From Macropodus opercularis (Eukaryota; Chordata; Actinopteri; Anabantiformes; Osphronemidae), in the NCBI GenBank assembly GCA_030770545.1, contig CM061102.1:11834501-11898500 (forward strand): a stretch of DNA of 64,000 nucleotides, in the 5' to 3' direction. The notes under the pieces were generated by a model. The model was given only the letters and a program-made list of their open reading frames with translations, had not been told where the DNA came from and ran no database searches. This document shows positions 1 through 14,700 of the stretch, one piece after another. Position numbers and translations under genes: made by a program. Positions within the stretch are counted from its first letter, which is position 1; every line of letters starts with the position of its first letter.

Positions 1-1201
1 GGGGAACAGAAGGAGGAGTTGAAAAGCAGAGCTAAATGGCAGAAGGTTACACGGGGACATGCTGGTGAAAATTACAAGTCTGTACTATTGTCTTGTTGCC
101 TTTCTGAAGTACAGTGGTGACAACTGCACTTATTGACATGGTTCCCGTCTCAGAATGTCTCGTTGCTATTTCTCATCCACTCCGTCCAGCTATTGGGTGG
201 AGACCTGCTGCTGAAGAAGCAGAAAACATTATGACAGACAGAACATCCCTCCCCTCCTGCCCAAGGCCTTTCAATCGACCGGGGTTGTTTGTTCCTCTCA
301 GAGCTTCTGACAGGCTGTAATTCAGCGTTAGAACAAAAAACCTCAGCGCCGCAACCTCGAAGCTGTTGCTTTCCCCTTCTTCTAATTTTTATAGTATTTC
401 CTTTGGTGTTGGATGGAAACCATGCCTCCCCTCAGTCACACAGAGTGCTCATTGTCCTCGCGACCTCTCACCGGGGTCATGGACTTCCTCTGGCCTCTGC
501 ACGTCCACAATGTGTTCAGCAGCCTGGCTATAAAAGGCAGAGTCGAGATGATGGAAGGATCAGGGTCTCAGTGTCACTGCTGTCTCCTTAGCGTCGCTGT
601 GGAGACCAGGGACCAATGACGAGCAGAATAGAATTCTTGCATCAAATGTCTAAATCTGTCAAAAGTCATCATGGAGGAATTATTTTTTCATCATTGTGGA
701 GTTATATTTTATGGGTATAATGTCTATGCCCTACTTTTATTCTGCTTTACTTGGTATTATAGTCTTTATTACTCTTTTATTAATGCGCTCTATTAATAAA
801 ACACAAGCTTATACGACTATTCTTTTATTCTGTTTTCCTACAGGAATCACTGAAGCCAGCAAGATTCTGTATATATGAATATAGTCTTTAAATTCAGTTT
901 TAGTTTTGAAAGAATAAGACCTAGAATTAAGACGAATGCAAAAAGAATCTGTACTTTATGGAAAACGTCTAAATCCAGAAGTAGTTGAGCACCAATACCT
1001 TCATATCAGCCAAGTCAGGGAGGTTTATCCTCTGGGGAACATGTTGTTTTCTGGCTTTGGCTAATGTTTGTTGATGGGTGAAATGTAAAGCCTCTTGTCT
1101 TATCTGAACAGAATCAAATAGCATTTATATGTAAGATAACAAAATAAAATCAATCTCTCTCTGCAGGGTTGCTGAGTTGAACACTGTGTCTGTGCAAGTG
1201 T

Positions 1202-1206
<5 letters not shown>

Positions 1207-1268
<62 letters not shown>
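1207..1268. repeat. (TG)31 microsatellite
   Basis: Uninterrupted dinucleotide array of 62 bases. Confidence 0.95.
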
Positions 1269-1272
<4 letters not shown>

Positions 1273-3152
1273 GACAGATTGAGGATGCTGGGACACTTCA
1301 GGGGCCGATGACATTTCTTGCTCCTGTTGCTCCAGCCTGGTGTCAGCTGCACTGTCAGATACCTCCTTCGCTCCAGATGCCACGGGTTTACACAATGTTA
1401 CCCTCAGACATTTTTCTTTTCTTTCGGCCTGCTTTAGTTTCTATCATTTGTCTTTCTCATTTGTCTTTTCACAAGAGACGACTTATATCGCAAGAGAGGT
1501 CTCCTGCCCGAGAAGCTTTGCTCGTTAAATTGTCTCACTTTGACAGAGAGAAAGAGGAGCAATTTGACGTTTTCTGCACCTCACGTCTCAGACCAAAAGG
1601 TGCAAAAAAGCTTCGATAAGACGTATGTTCTATAAGAAATGCTACAGCATGGAGGTAAAAAGCTGACGTTTCTACGCAGCAATCGTTCTGATAGTAGATG
1701 CACTCTAAACGACCAAATTCTTGGTCATCTTGAACAATAAGCTGGTAAGAGTCACACAGTGTTCAGTGTCACAGGCCATGAGCTCTGCTCTGCTCAGAAC
1801 TTCCACAGAAGTGAACCTAAAAAGTCTCTTTTCTGAGCACTGTTCAGCTGTATTAGTCTGACAAGACAAGAACTACAGCTTGCATTTTTCAAACTTTACC
1901 AAGAATCTACTTTTCTCTCCATACCTCCCATCTATCTGACATGCCTCGGTTAAAAGTGGAGAACCGGGGGAATTCCAGCCTTGATGAAAGAGCTCGGCTA
2001 ACTCCAGAGTAAACAGGGCTGGAGCGAACCAGGAGACCCGAGAGACAAGAGGAATCATTAATGCATCAAAGACTGTCAAAAGAATACAGTCTGCACGCCT
2101 GAAAGTGTAAACACGGCAAGAGGGTGAGCATCTCATCCCCGAGAAGGTGATTCAGTCCCGCTGACACAGTATTAGCCCCTACTGTGCTCGTTTAGATCTG
2201 TCAGTGGGACGAGATAAGACAAAGAGCTGGACAGACTGTGAGATCAGGGTAAGGAGACGTTTAGAGGCTCCAACACCGTATCACAAAGAGTCGTTATCAC
2301 TCTCTTCACTGAAGTATTTAAGTGAACTATGGGAATGTGAAAAACACTCCTATGACAAAGCCACAGAGCAGGAAACCTGAAATATTATTAGTTTGGCTGG
2401 AGCTCAGCGTGCACAGTAACTACATATTGTCCATGTGCATGTAATGTACTGGATCTGCAACACGCTCAAACGCTGACTCGGGTTAAACAGCCATAAAATG
2501 CACAAGCCCATATCTCCTCACTATAGTGAAGCATCAGGTTTTAGACACAGCAGCACACAGACCAGTGCAAACGCTGCATAAATAACCAAGGATGAGCAAG
2601 AACGTGCAGCCTCACCCTCAAAGGCTGATGCTCATTTTATGCAGGTTTTGTACCGTGAGGCTTGCGCAGGCAAAATGATCAGAAGTTACTTACTGGGGTT
2701 TGCTGGGCTCATTTGGCCTCCTTAAAAACCTGGTCGGGAATTAATCGACATCTGAGTCATCTGGAGATACAAAAACTGGCTAAACATCAACAAACGGGAG
2801 CAGCTAAGAGCATATTTAGCATATTCAATCTACTAATTTATCAATTTGTAAATAACACCAGGACGTGTGGTACCAAATCCAAACTACTACAGTAAGTAGA
2901 CAGTTAGGGGGGTTGAGGAATCTGTATGTCAGGGAGACTGTGTCGTATTCATCTGTCCAGCATCTTCATCATGACCCCTGAGAGGAGAAGTGAAATGAAC
3001 ACGAGAAGCTGGCGGGAGAGACTTTAATCTGTTTGCTCCCAAACCGGCTTCCTAGTCCATCCATCTCCCTCCTCTGTTTGTCTGCTCTGGTGAGAGGCCT
3101 TCTTTAAACTGTAATCAGAGAAATGAGAGCTGGGTGAAGGATGTGCAGAGGG

Positions 3153-3176
3153 ACACACACACACACACACACACAC
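3153..3176. repeat. (AC)12 microsatellite
   Basis: Uninterrupted dinucleotide run. Confidence 0.95.
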
Positions 3177-4997
3177 TCACATCTCTCTCTTTCTGTCCTA
3201 TCCTCTTTATCTACAGTGTGTGTACTCTTTTTCTGTAACAGATCTGATCACAAGCTTGAGAGCATCCATCCCATCAGCAGATCAATCAACGTGAGCCGGC
3301 TGAGCAGCCCAGTGCACACAGGACATATCAATTACAGGGGGATGCCGTGTGCGCGTGTGCGTTTTGTGGTTGCACAAACCTGATGAACTTTAATTAAAGG
3401 CTCCTATCAGAAAAAGCAAACACACAATCTGTGTCTTACTGAAAGGTTAGGAGCAAAGACGGAGAAAGCAATAATAAAAAAACAGATCCAGCAGATTATA
3501 TAGCAAAGTGTGTCAGTGTGTGTGAGTTTGTTTTGATTTGTAGGCAGCTATCATATCTACACACACACACATCAGCTAGAGATATGTGAGGTTTTGAGTT
3601 TAGGCATAGTAAAACATAAATATATCGAATAAATATACATATAAATTGCACTCCATGCGTCTGTGCAGCGTATAGAGTGGGCTGGCGGAGTGTGTCATAT
3701 TTCAGATTCAGTCTATTCCCTTCGTTTGCTCAGGTACTTAAGACGCCAACAGACAGATTGGATTGGATTGTTAGGACTGTATCAGATTCACTGCATCACA
3801 GCAACATGTGCTGCCAATTAAATTATTCAAAGGGAATAAATGAACATGGCTCATTAAACAAACGCAAATGTGTAGTTTAGACTACAGCTGGATACTTACA
3901 GCATATTATTATCATTTTTTATTAAGCTGTAGAACCGGACCTGCTTTTGCTGCATCCACCTGCTACTGCGCTGAACCAGAGGGCTCCAGAGTCGGTCCCC
4001 AGCCAACCACACTGCTATTGATGAACGTATTCCCTCTGCTGCTCCCTCTGCCTTTGCTGCAGATACCTCAAAGCTCAAACGTGTCCCGGGTCACTGCTGC
4101 TCTTCCCTTTTTATCTTAGTGGATCTGCAGCATCAGCAACTGTACACAGACTACAGAGGAAGTCGTCCCTCTGGGTTCAGTTTCTTATTTTTATTAATGT
4201 CCTATAGAAGAAATGATCAAAAAATGATACATTATGAAGGCTAGAATTCTGTATTACTTTCATTACTATTTTCATTATTATTTACTTTTAAATAATGTGT
4301 TGATTTGCTTACTTCCCAGGTATGCGTTACAAAAAAAAATACCACAATGTTAAATAATTTCTTTCACCTAGAAAAAATATTTCTCCACTGATTAACTGAT
4401 AAAGTGATTCTGATAAATTCTTTGAAAGTAAAGCTGACTGGAATAAGAGATTCCACCTCTTTCACAACCTAACTTCACAACTTGATTTTCACACACAGCA
4501 CGTGCACAGGAATCCAACATGCAAACATGTACATCCCTCAGATGGAGCATTTTTAATTCACTTAGCAGAGCAAACACATCCATTTAAATCATGCAAATGA
4601 GAAAGTCATAAAAAACAAGCAAAGCAATAGCAACTGAGCAGCATTGCCTAATCAATCACAGTGCATCCGTGTGACAAGTACCGGCGGATTCAACTCTTCA
4701 TTTTGCCTACAAAAACTAATTCCTGACAACACAGATGGCGCGAACAAAAACACGACGACGCGGCAAAAGCTCTCACTCATCGCTACGCGCTCAGGAGCAG
4801 CCTCTGAGCAGAGGATCAATCACCGCACGAGAGGAAGGAGGATAAAACGACATAAGAGAAATGATAAGAAGAATTCATAAACGCAAACACGCACGCTGGC
4901 GGTTTGTGTGTGTTTTTACGGCTGAGAGCCCAGTGTGGAGCAGTAAAACAGCTGCAATCCAACAGACACAACAATGAGTCATCCTGGCTGTTCTCAT

Positions 4998-4999
<2 letters not shown>

Positions 5000-5031
<32 letters not shown>
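5000..5031. repeat. (CA)16 microsatellite
   Basis: Uninterrupted dinucleotide run. Confidence 0.95.
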
Positions 5032-5388
5032 GAACAGTCGATTGTAAATATGGTCAGTCTGCATCTGTTCAGATTCAGTCAAACCACATGAGCACAGACC
5101 AGGGTTTTTTAACGCAGGGGATGTTTTCTTACTCAACGCTTGTTATAGTTTCACATCAAATACCTCAGATGTCCTTAATTTCCTGGTCACTACACAAACA
5201 TATTATTAAATTACATACTGATGTTTCAAACAGCAGCTTCTGTTTCTGTAGCTTCTAAGTGCAGGACACGGCTTCCACCTCATAAGTTCCAAAACGGAAA
5301 AAAAGGCACAGAGGCCTTTAGAGGTGGAGGACTCATGTAATATGCATGGCCGCCGCTTCTTTGAGTGTGTTTGTGTGTGGATGTGAGT

Positions 5389-5390
<2 letters not shown>

Positions 5391-5419
<29 letters not shown>
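5391..5419. repeat. (GT)n microsatellite
   Basis: Uninterrupted run preceded by a looser GT-rich stretch from about 5365. Confidence 0.95.
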
Positions 5420-5421
<2 letters not shown>

Positions 5422-7252
5422 TGCCAGGGTTTTCATGGCAGGATGACGGAGGAGCAGGAGGAGGAGGGAGACAGGAGAGGAATAAGAAACAGCCAAATAT
5501 GTTTTGGACCTTGCGGTGGCTTTTCTCCGTCTGACAGATGTGAAGCCTCCGCGCGGTCCACCAGAACAAACATGAAACAGCTAAAAACATAACGTGTTGC
5601 AATTCCCATTCCTCTGCTTTTCTCTTCTGTTCGTCATCCTCCCCCTCCTCCATCACCATGTCATTTCATTGTAGCTACATGCTGGGGCAGTTTATGTGCA
5701 AGTGACATTTTAACACACAAGAGTAGAGATAATCAAGCACTTTTCTGGATGTTCGGAAGATAAAAGTAGTTAATTAATATTGTAAAGAACATTAATATAA
5801 AAGGAAACACTCTGTCACTCTTGCCTCTTCACACTGAATCTGTTGGAAAATATCAAAGCGAAGGCACAAAAAGCAAATTTAAAGATTCTTAAAAAATGAA
5901 CACGAAGTCTACAAGAGAGCTCTCCAGCAAATGAAAAGAAAGCAGATGAATGGGACGGGATGAAACAGGATGAAGGTTCAGTCTTAATTACACTCTGGCT
6001 CTAATTGACTGGTAAACCAATTACTGCGGCTTCTGTGGTTAAGCGCCACTGAGCTCATCACCATAGCAGGCGTCAGAACTGACCGATGGGTGAGATTTGC
6101 ATAAACAAATACACAAACATGCGCATGTGCCATTAAGGACAAGTAGAAGGTGGTGGTGTAGCGCACAAACCAAAAGTGTTGTGCAGGTGGTGCAGGACTC
6201 AGAGATGGTGAGATGTGGCCAATCACATTACTGGCAGAGAACTGATTGACGTGTCACATACACACACTGATCGTGTCCATTGTCAGCGCGCCGTCAGTGA
6301 CGCAGGTGAAGAGGTTACAGGATCAGCGTCACACTGCCTCTAAACTGGGTCACACTTTGTCACAATCGCACAACCACGCACGCCCCAACCCAGCAGGCGC
6401 TCCCCGTGCAGAAGCTAGATTGACTTCTGCGTCTCTGATTTCTCAGTGAGATGGGTGAGACTCAGCGGCGCAGATGTTCCCCCCTGCGAAAAATATACTT
6501 CTGAGCCGTGTGAGAAAATCGACCGTCTCATGATGAAACAGAATGAAATATCAGCGACTGACAGAACACAGGCAAAAAGAAGGTTTGAGGCTCTGATTGC
6601 GATAAAGATGCACTTGTGGGGAATGCTGCTGAAGAGGAAGGTTAGCAGAACAGAGCGCTAGAAAAGAAGACACAGGGGTGACACGTCTGAGAAGAGACTA
6701 TGGGTTCGCTATGTAGAGATGCAAAAAAACTGGACGAGAACGACGACACTTTGAGCCTGGAGGCGGCTGGAAGGAGTTCAAAGACAACAGCGATAATCAA
6801 ACAATGTTACAGCGATGTTTGCTCTTTAAAAGTAGCTACTGATTCTGGGACTTTGTGTAGGAAAAAGTCTCAGAATACTAATGTGACATGAAAGTTGGGC
6901 CAATCATCCCTCCTCACGCAGCGATGAAAGAGAAACTCGCTAAGAGTAAATTAATTGTTGGAGGGACACGTTCTGCTAATAGAGTCTGTCGCTCTAATCC
7001 AGCCTGATATGGAAAATGTATTCATCTGTGTCGGAGGGATGATTGGCAGCTGGCACAGGTACCATATGGGCTCCGGCGGCGACAGCAGTACTGAAATAAC
7101 ACAGCAGGTGCTTTGATCAAAGCAACTTCCTATTTTCATCACCATGCTTCAGAGACATCTGCATAGCAGCTCTGCCCAGGGGAACGCTGACACAGCAGGC
7201 CAGGCTTCCTCAGCATCAGCACAATGGAACTGGATGTGAGAGTGTATATGTA

Positions 7253-7269
7253 AACACACACACACACAC
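7253..7269. repeat. Short (AC)n run
   Basis: About eight dinucleotide units. Confidence 0.85.
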
Positions 7270-8739
7270 TGCCTTCCTTCACCAAGCAGCCAGGGTCGGG
7301 GTCGGTGTCTGATGGGGATGCAGATAAGAGGCCCCAGTTTCAGAGAGTGGCGCAGGAGGAATCTTCAAAGGGAAATATGCAGCGAGTGGGTTGGAAGAAG
7401 TTTAGCTGCATGAAAAACTGCCAAAAACCCGTCCACTGAGCGAGCGATAACATTGATGCCATTGCTTCACAGAAGCCAGTTTCATTCATTGCGCTGTGAC
7501 TGCAAAATCCATTCGCTCTGTGCCAAAAGCCGTGTGTCATGTGCAACTCAACATCTGCAGAAGATTGATTTAGTTGTTACGGGGGATGCTGCAAAACCAC
7601 ACTTTGGATTCCCTGGAGAAGAACCAAACCCACCTCATAACTGCAGAGTTCACAAAACAACTCATGTGGGTTGGTTCACAGATTAAATACGTTTCAGCTA
7701 CAAAACATATTTGTTTTTACACTTTTTGACCACTAACAGGATTAAAAGTTTAAAGTCATCACCTTGGGCGTTTCTCGGGTTGAGGAGTGCTTACAGCTCA
7801 AAGCCAACACCAGCATGTGGCATGTTTAAGTGCTGTGGCACAAAACATCAACTCTCTGCGTGAACACAACTAAGTAGTAATAAATAAGTAAACAACCAAT
7901 TAAAGCCTACAATGTCAACAACATCCATCAGCTGTCAGCTTTCCTTCGTTGCACCTTTATACTGCATGCCTGTGTCAGGGAGGGGGGCATTCAGGGACCA
8001 TACAGGGCGTAGGTCAGTTGCCTTCTTGTGTTTTCAAGACTGAAGACATGAACATTAAGATGTTTACTTTTTGGGAGTGTGAACTTGTGGGACTGAAACT
8101 GAAACTTGAGAACTTCATTTAGTCTGTGTGATCTGGACTCTTGGGTGGTTCTGCGTGACAAACAGTGAATTACAGGTAAAGTAAAGAAAAACTAGATTTG
8201 TGGTTTCTCTTTATTGCTGAACACCAAGCTGCTGCCGCTGCGGCTGCAGATGAACCAATACAAACATTGCAAACTGCACAGGAAAGAAAAAACACGCTGC
8301 GGTTCATATTTCTTTCAGCAGCAGAAAAACACAGCTTCAGGCGTATCTCTTTCAAGTCATGAAACTCCCAAAGAACCATTTAAAAAAAGATTTCTGAAGT
8401 GGATTACGACTCACTTGCAGCCAGATCAATAAAAACAGAAAACAAAGGGCAATCAAAGGAGCGAACACAATCTTCGGGACATGTTTATGCAAGCGCACAA
8501 TTTAAACAATCTCCATATGTTAATCTGGCAATAAAGGCGCAGTAGAACAGCTGAGATTAATCTTGTGCGTGTTCAGCAGAGTGTGATAACTGCAGACAAC
8601 TGCGCTGCTAGAATCTGTGTGAGCACTGCTGCACAACAAACCCCAACACGGGCTTAAGCTTCTTCTGTCAGCGGATGAAACAAATATGTACAGTTACACT
8701 GAAGTGGACAGCTACAGCATTAGCATGTTCCACCGTGTA

Positions 8740-8760
8740 TGTGTGTGTGTGTGTGTGTGT
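8740..8760. repeat. (TG)n microsatellite
   Basis: About ten units. Confidence 0.9.
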
Positions 8761-9878
8761 ACGTGCACGTCTTTCTTTCTGCTCACTCCCTCCGTGCACG
8801 CCACGCACCCTGCCCGACCATCCAATCCAATGGATGCTGACCACTAAGAAGAACAGCCTGATGAAATATGCATGGCAGGAGGAAAAGCTCCCGCCGTAGC
8901 ACAGAGAAATGTTCTGCCTCCCTCTCCAGAGGCGTAAAACATTGATGGTGGCAGCGCTCTGCGGCACAGCAGCTCCGCCGCTGGATGGAGCGCTGAGCCG
9001 AACCGGCGGAGGGTTAGCAAGTTCATATCTAAATCCGAGCGTCACGCGCGACGCACAGAAGCTTCCTGAGGTCAAACGTGACAGAGGCAGAGCCAAGTCA
9101 TACGTTGGTGTCCCTACAGTACAAACACGTCTGGGTTGAGCCTCCTACTACAATGTAGGAGGTGTAATAGTCACAGTGATACAGCAAATGTTGTTAAACA
9201 AGGAAACACTAGCTGATGGAGCAGAGCTGCATGAGATCACAGTTTGGAGGAGGAGGTAAGTGATTCAGCCTCTGGTTGATGCTGTTTTCCAGCCTGGTCA
9301 TGATTCAGACTCTTTGTGTTTATATTTGTCGGTCTGGATATTTATCAGTAAGGGAGATGTGGAGATGTACCCACTTTACTCTAAACTGTAGGTGTGCAAG
9401 TGAGTGCTTTTCTGTGTGTGCGGCCCTACGGCGACCGGTCCAGGGTGAACCACGCCTCTGGGCCAAACGGCAGCAAACCCTAGATGCTGGAGATAACATA
9501 GCGATCAAAACAGGCAATAAATCTGTCTGTAAAGGGGAAAAAAGACAAGCAGAGTCTCGTCAGCATTTCATTTCTGCCAGCCTGCTGAGAAACATGCACC
9601 TTCAGTAACAACCCTGATATAAAGCACGCCACAAAGAAACCATTGTTCTTAATCTTCATATTTCTGTTTATCAGCCAACTTTGATAGCGCTCCCTCAACA
9701 CGCACACGCACAAAAACAAACACTCGGATCCACCCTCCTCAGGGCTTTGCGGGCTCGCTGTGAAACCTCCGTCTATCTAGACAAGAGTCGATCTGGAAAC
9801 ACAACAAAGACCCAGCTCCTCGCTGCATATTGTTACTCACTGGAGCAAAGGCACAGCAAACAGAACTACACACAGAGC

Positions 9879-9903
9879 CACACACACACACACACACACA
9901 CAC
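9879..9903. repeat. (CA)12 microsatellite
   Basis: Uninterrupted run. Confidence 0.9.
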
Positions 9904-11206
9904 GCGCTGCCTCGCTCTCCTCCTTCTCGTGGTCCCACACTGATCAGATTGGGGAGTCAGACAGAGAAGTATGAGAGTCTGGAATTAAACAATAAGTGCG
10001 GCTTTAAACACGCCATTAACCATGCCCTGTGAAAGTTCCAGCTTTGTCAATAAAGATTTAACCTGCACAATGGATTCAGCCTCTAATTATGCTAAGTTAA
10101 ATGCCACACGCTGCGATTCAAATGAGCTACTCAATATTCTCCAGAATAGAGGACACGTAATTGCTGTTGACGCTAAATAAAACAGAGGAGGAGAGGAAAA
10201 TTAACTATTAAAGGTTTGTGGATCAGTTGACCTGAAGAACAGAGTGAGTAGATGAAGTCATTTGAGCATTACTAAATCAAAATGGCATGAAAAGTGATTA
10301 GTGGTACTGAAAAGGCAGTAACAGCAGGAATAAAACCAAGGGTGGATCCCAACAGACTTAATTGGAGCCATGTTTCCTACACTTGCATCTTCTCCTTGTG
10401 TTGTAGTCCCTCCAACTATCTGGGAAAATCTGGGTTTCCTCCAGTCAATATAAGAACTGTTAACTTGGACTTTAATACTGAAGCTGTGTGTCAAGACAAA
10501 TGTACATATTTCCATTCCACACTAATCGAGACTATGATTATATAGATTATTAGACATTTCAGTGAGGATACTCAGGCAAGAATGGAGATGGGACCTTTAC
10601 ATATATACATACATTTGCCGTAATATTTATAAACCTTTGGCTGATTCACTTTCACCAAGAATGAGAAGCACAGAGGTCTCACAGGAATAAATGTAAAGGT
10701 GCAGCACATTTAGGAAAAGACGTTGCTGTAACTCCACGAACCCTCTCGTAACAACATTTGTCCTGCCGTCAAAACGCTCCAGCGCACACAGCGAGTGTGT
10801 GAGCGTCTGTACTGAGCCGTGCTGCATTAAGGGTATTTTAAGTCAATCACTGACAAGGCCGCGCTTTGTTTACGAGACCACTGTCGATTTGAGCGAAAGC
10901 GACTGGCTGATAAGTCACGTGTAGCCCTGAACCAATGACCTGCCTTAAGGACGTGTAATTGTCTTTTTACAGCAGACTCTAAATCTGTCCTCGCCTTCCC
11001 TGCGCTGTGCCATGCAGACTACGGTTGCCTAGCAGCAGCTGTCCTCAACTTGTTTCTTTTGTTTGTTTGATTTTTATTTTGTTTTGTAGTTTTTTTTGAC
11101 TGATGGGCAACAAAGTCTGCTTCTTTTTTAGACGTTTGACAATAGGCGGAGACATCAGCAGCTCTGATGGGGAAAGATGAAAAACGCCTAACGTGTCTGT
11201 ACTGAC

Positions 11207-11709
11207 CTGCAGCCATCTGCATGTATCCAGCCAGGGTGCAGATCCTCCTCTCACATCCTCCGCTGGGCAGGAAGATGGTGATGATAGCCAACAGGGAGCT
11301 GACGGCCAGCAGAGCACAGCCTCCTGAACACAGCACCGCACTGGTCTACGGGGACACAAACGCACACAGAGCAGTGTGAGCTTAGCAACATTCTTGTGCT
11401 GACACCAGACCAAGCGCGACCCCGATTAACCCTCATTTAGTAGTAGTAGAATCCCAGCTGGAAGCAAACAGTTAAACAGACGTCTTCCTGCTGAACATAC
11501 AAAACCATGATTCATAGCCACATTTAAATGCCCCCCCCACACACACACACACCCACACACCCACACACCCACACACCCAAAGCCAACTGCACAGTCAATA
11601 TTACCAACAGGTTAACGGCTCTCTCAGCAGGGAAGCTGCTCTCTGTGGCCGAACAACCAGGACTGTCCCTATTCATTACATCCTCACTTATTCACACACA
11701 CGTACAGCA

Positions 11710-11793
<84 letters not shown>

Positions 11794-14700
11794 ACGATAC
11801 ACTATATAAACATGTCCACACTAGTAGAAACATGCATCTTTAGTTGATTTATCTAATTTACTCTACTCTACTAAAACAGATGTTGTTAACTACTACCTGT
11901 CAAAAAATAAAAACCTCTTAACCATCTGGAGCATAAAATTGTCAGCACTGAATGATAAAAAATGCTCATTTCCCATAATGCAACTCAATTTTGGGCTGAA
12001 AACAACTGTCCAATTTGGGAAAGGCAGACAGTTTATTACAGAAGACTGAAAATTTCATCAGAACAGTTTCTGAATTGATAAGCTAAATTAAATACTTTAT
12101 TTACATGTTGAGCTTATCTCTTGGATGGTTTGTTTGCATCACACTGACACTTATTCTCAGTGCAACATCACACAGCTCACTTTTGAATGCAACGACCTGG
12201 CTTTGTTCATTTGAATGGATCCTCCCACCTGTGCACCGTGCGTTCAAGCGCAAACACACAGCGCAGCAATTTCAAAGCCAGGGAAATACTAGTAGTCAGA
12301 GCGACATGTTTCCCACAACCTGTGCATTTCAGGCGCTGTCTCATCTGCACATTCTCTCAACTGGACTCTCTTCAATAAAGCAGCCGCACGTCCCGCTTTA
12401 CAAATGTGTCCGTCTTGGAAAAGCGCAACACACTGACAGAGGGAGACAACAGAGCCACGTCAGTGATTAGCATGCAGGCAGGAGCGATCGGAGAGAAATG
12501 TCTAACACGCACGAGGGAATTACAGCCCTAAAACACGTGTCATTATGCGCGTCCCCCAATGTGAGTGACGTGAATGGAGGGAGGGTGAAAGCACGGCGAC
12601 TTCCTCGCCTGCCAGAGGATTTAATTAGCTCGTTCAGGGTGTGTGGCAAAGACAGAGAAGCAGGGACACATTCAAGTATGATGTCGGATGATTTTACTCT
12701 TTTGACCTTTATTTGTCCCGGTTTGCTAAACACTTCTGCTCATCTTCACCATCACTCCCACATATACAAACACTGCATTTACGCACATGCACATTCATCT
12801 ACATTACACATCGGCTCTTTGGGAGTGAAGTGCCTTGCACAAGGGCACCTTGTACGTGGCTATTAGTGGAAGAGGATGTGCAGAATAGAAACAACCTCCC
12901 GATCAATTACCTTATTGCAGATCATATTGCAGAGAAACATTCTAAGTTAAACGTGTCTTACTGTATGATTCACATCATCATTATTCAGCACAGTGAATTA
13001 TAATAAGTCATGTCCTTCAGTCCTCTAGCGACACAGTGTCTGGTCACATTTACTTCCTGAGTGAGGGCTGCTGGGATTGGAACTAATACAAAACTCTCAG
13101 TTGAAACCAGGACAAATCACACACAACGCTTTATGCACAACAATGGAGACTTGTTGCAGGCACCGCAGGGAATTTCTACATAATCATGTGTAGAATTACA
13201 GACAGTGTTGCTCAGTCCACTCCATTCTGTAGTATCATGCACTTTACTGATGAGAGCAGCTTTAATATGTCACAACAGGGAAACATGCTGCTCATAAACC
13301 CACATCTCTCATCTCCGCGGCTGCCGTTTCGCTCCCTGTGAACGTGGCGACCACTAAAGAACAGAAAAGACACAGCAGCTTGCTCGCAGATACACAAGCG
13401 CCACTAACTTCGGTGGTCTTTGTTCTCCTTTCTGTCTGACTACAGTGATATTCATGTATGCAGAGGAATGTCTCCTTTCTCTCAGATGTTTGATCTTGGC
13501 GTGTCTCATGGGCCCCCAGTGTGCAGCCTACCTCCCACCCTGCTGTTCTCAATTCACTGTGACACATTAAAGGTACAGCATGTTTCATATAGGGGGATTG
13601 GGGCTGGGGGGGGGGGACTGGCATGTTCAGCTCTATAAGCGACAATGAAGTCAGCTGAACGGAGTCCAATAATGGAAATTAGCATAAAAATGAACGTGTG
13701 TAAGAGGGAATGAAAATAGTAAATAGCTAAATCAAGTATTTCCACATTGAAGTTGTTCTGTTCGTTCTAGTTAATTATCAGCCAGCAGTAATAGATTAAT
13801 ACACACGACATTTTCTGTGCCATTTAAAAGCAGCCTGAGACTAATAAAGGCTATCAGAGTGCCTTGCAGCTATTTTTACAGAAAACAACAACTTTCAATT
13901 AATGGGGCTCCAATGAATCAACTCCCAGCACGGTGTGTGTCTGTGTGTGGGTCTGGATGAAGCAAACTCATACTCATCCCAGGCTCTACTTACAAACAAT
14001 ACAGAAACAATACAGATGCCCCTGTGCCTTAACTGTACCGGCGTCGCTCTGAGCACTAGTTAATTTAGTAGAAAATGAGCCGCTAACAGCACCGGCCCTT
14101 TCAGTGATCATTCCTAAATAGACTGTAATTATGTGTGAATAACCGGTCGAGCCACTGCAACAGCTGGAGCCCGAAAGGAAAGCAGGAGGGAGAGAACGAC
14201 GGGGAAACTGTGGAGAGGAGAAAAATTGGTTTGCTTGTTTCGTTTTTTCTCGTGGAGGATGTAATGAGACAGGCAGGCTTGTCTTAAGCTTCCACTCTTT
14301 TGCAGTTTAGAAAACTGATTTGGAAGGTAATCCTCTCAGGATTTCACGGCTTAAGGTGTAGTGAGACACAAAGGCACATTTTTTTACAGCTTGGCCGTAA
14401 TTAACACAGACAATAACTGGCAGAGTTGACCCACAAGCACCATTTAATCCCATAATGCTAGCGACAGGCCAGGAGCAGCCTTTAATACAACCATGCAAGT
14501 GTTACAGCACTGATAAACCACAGCCACTAACACACATGTAGGACGTCCAGTCTCGGTCTTAAAGATATTTGAATGGTTTCCCACAATAAATCCACATCCA
14601 CCAAGAACCTGCACAAACACAAAGCCTCCATCCAGCTGCTTTGGGTAAGAAAGAGACAGACTGAGGGGAAGTCTTTGATTTGCAATTACATTAAGGAAGT

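Larger units (their letters stand above)
1..11206. other. Non-coding stretch left of lhfpl7 exon 2
   Basis: This is downstream of exon 2 on the minus strand, so it is intron 2 and/or flanking DNA. Apart from the simple repeats listed I see no exon. I looked on the minus strand for the expected third LHFPL exon (a C, G-W-Y and final helix pattern) and did not find it. Open frames here are short and repeat-derived. Confidence 0.6.

Noticed and set aside
1125..1395. Histidine/threonine-rich open frames over CA/TG repeats (also at 5.3, 11.7 and 63.2 kb)
   Set aside because: Direct translation of microsatellites.
8668..9096. 142-codon minus-strand open frame
   Set aside because: Runs into a CA microsatellite, has no domain, no splice context and no family resemblance.
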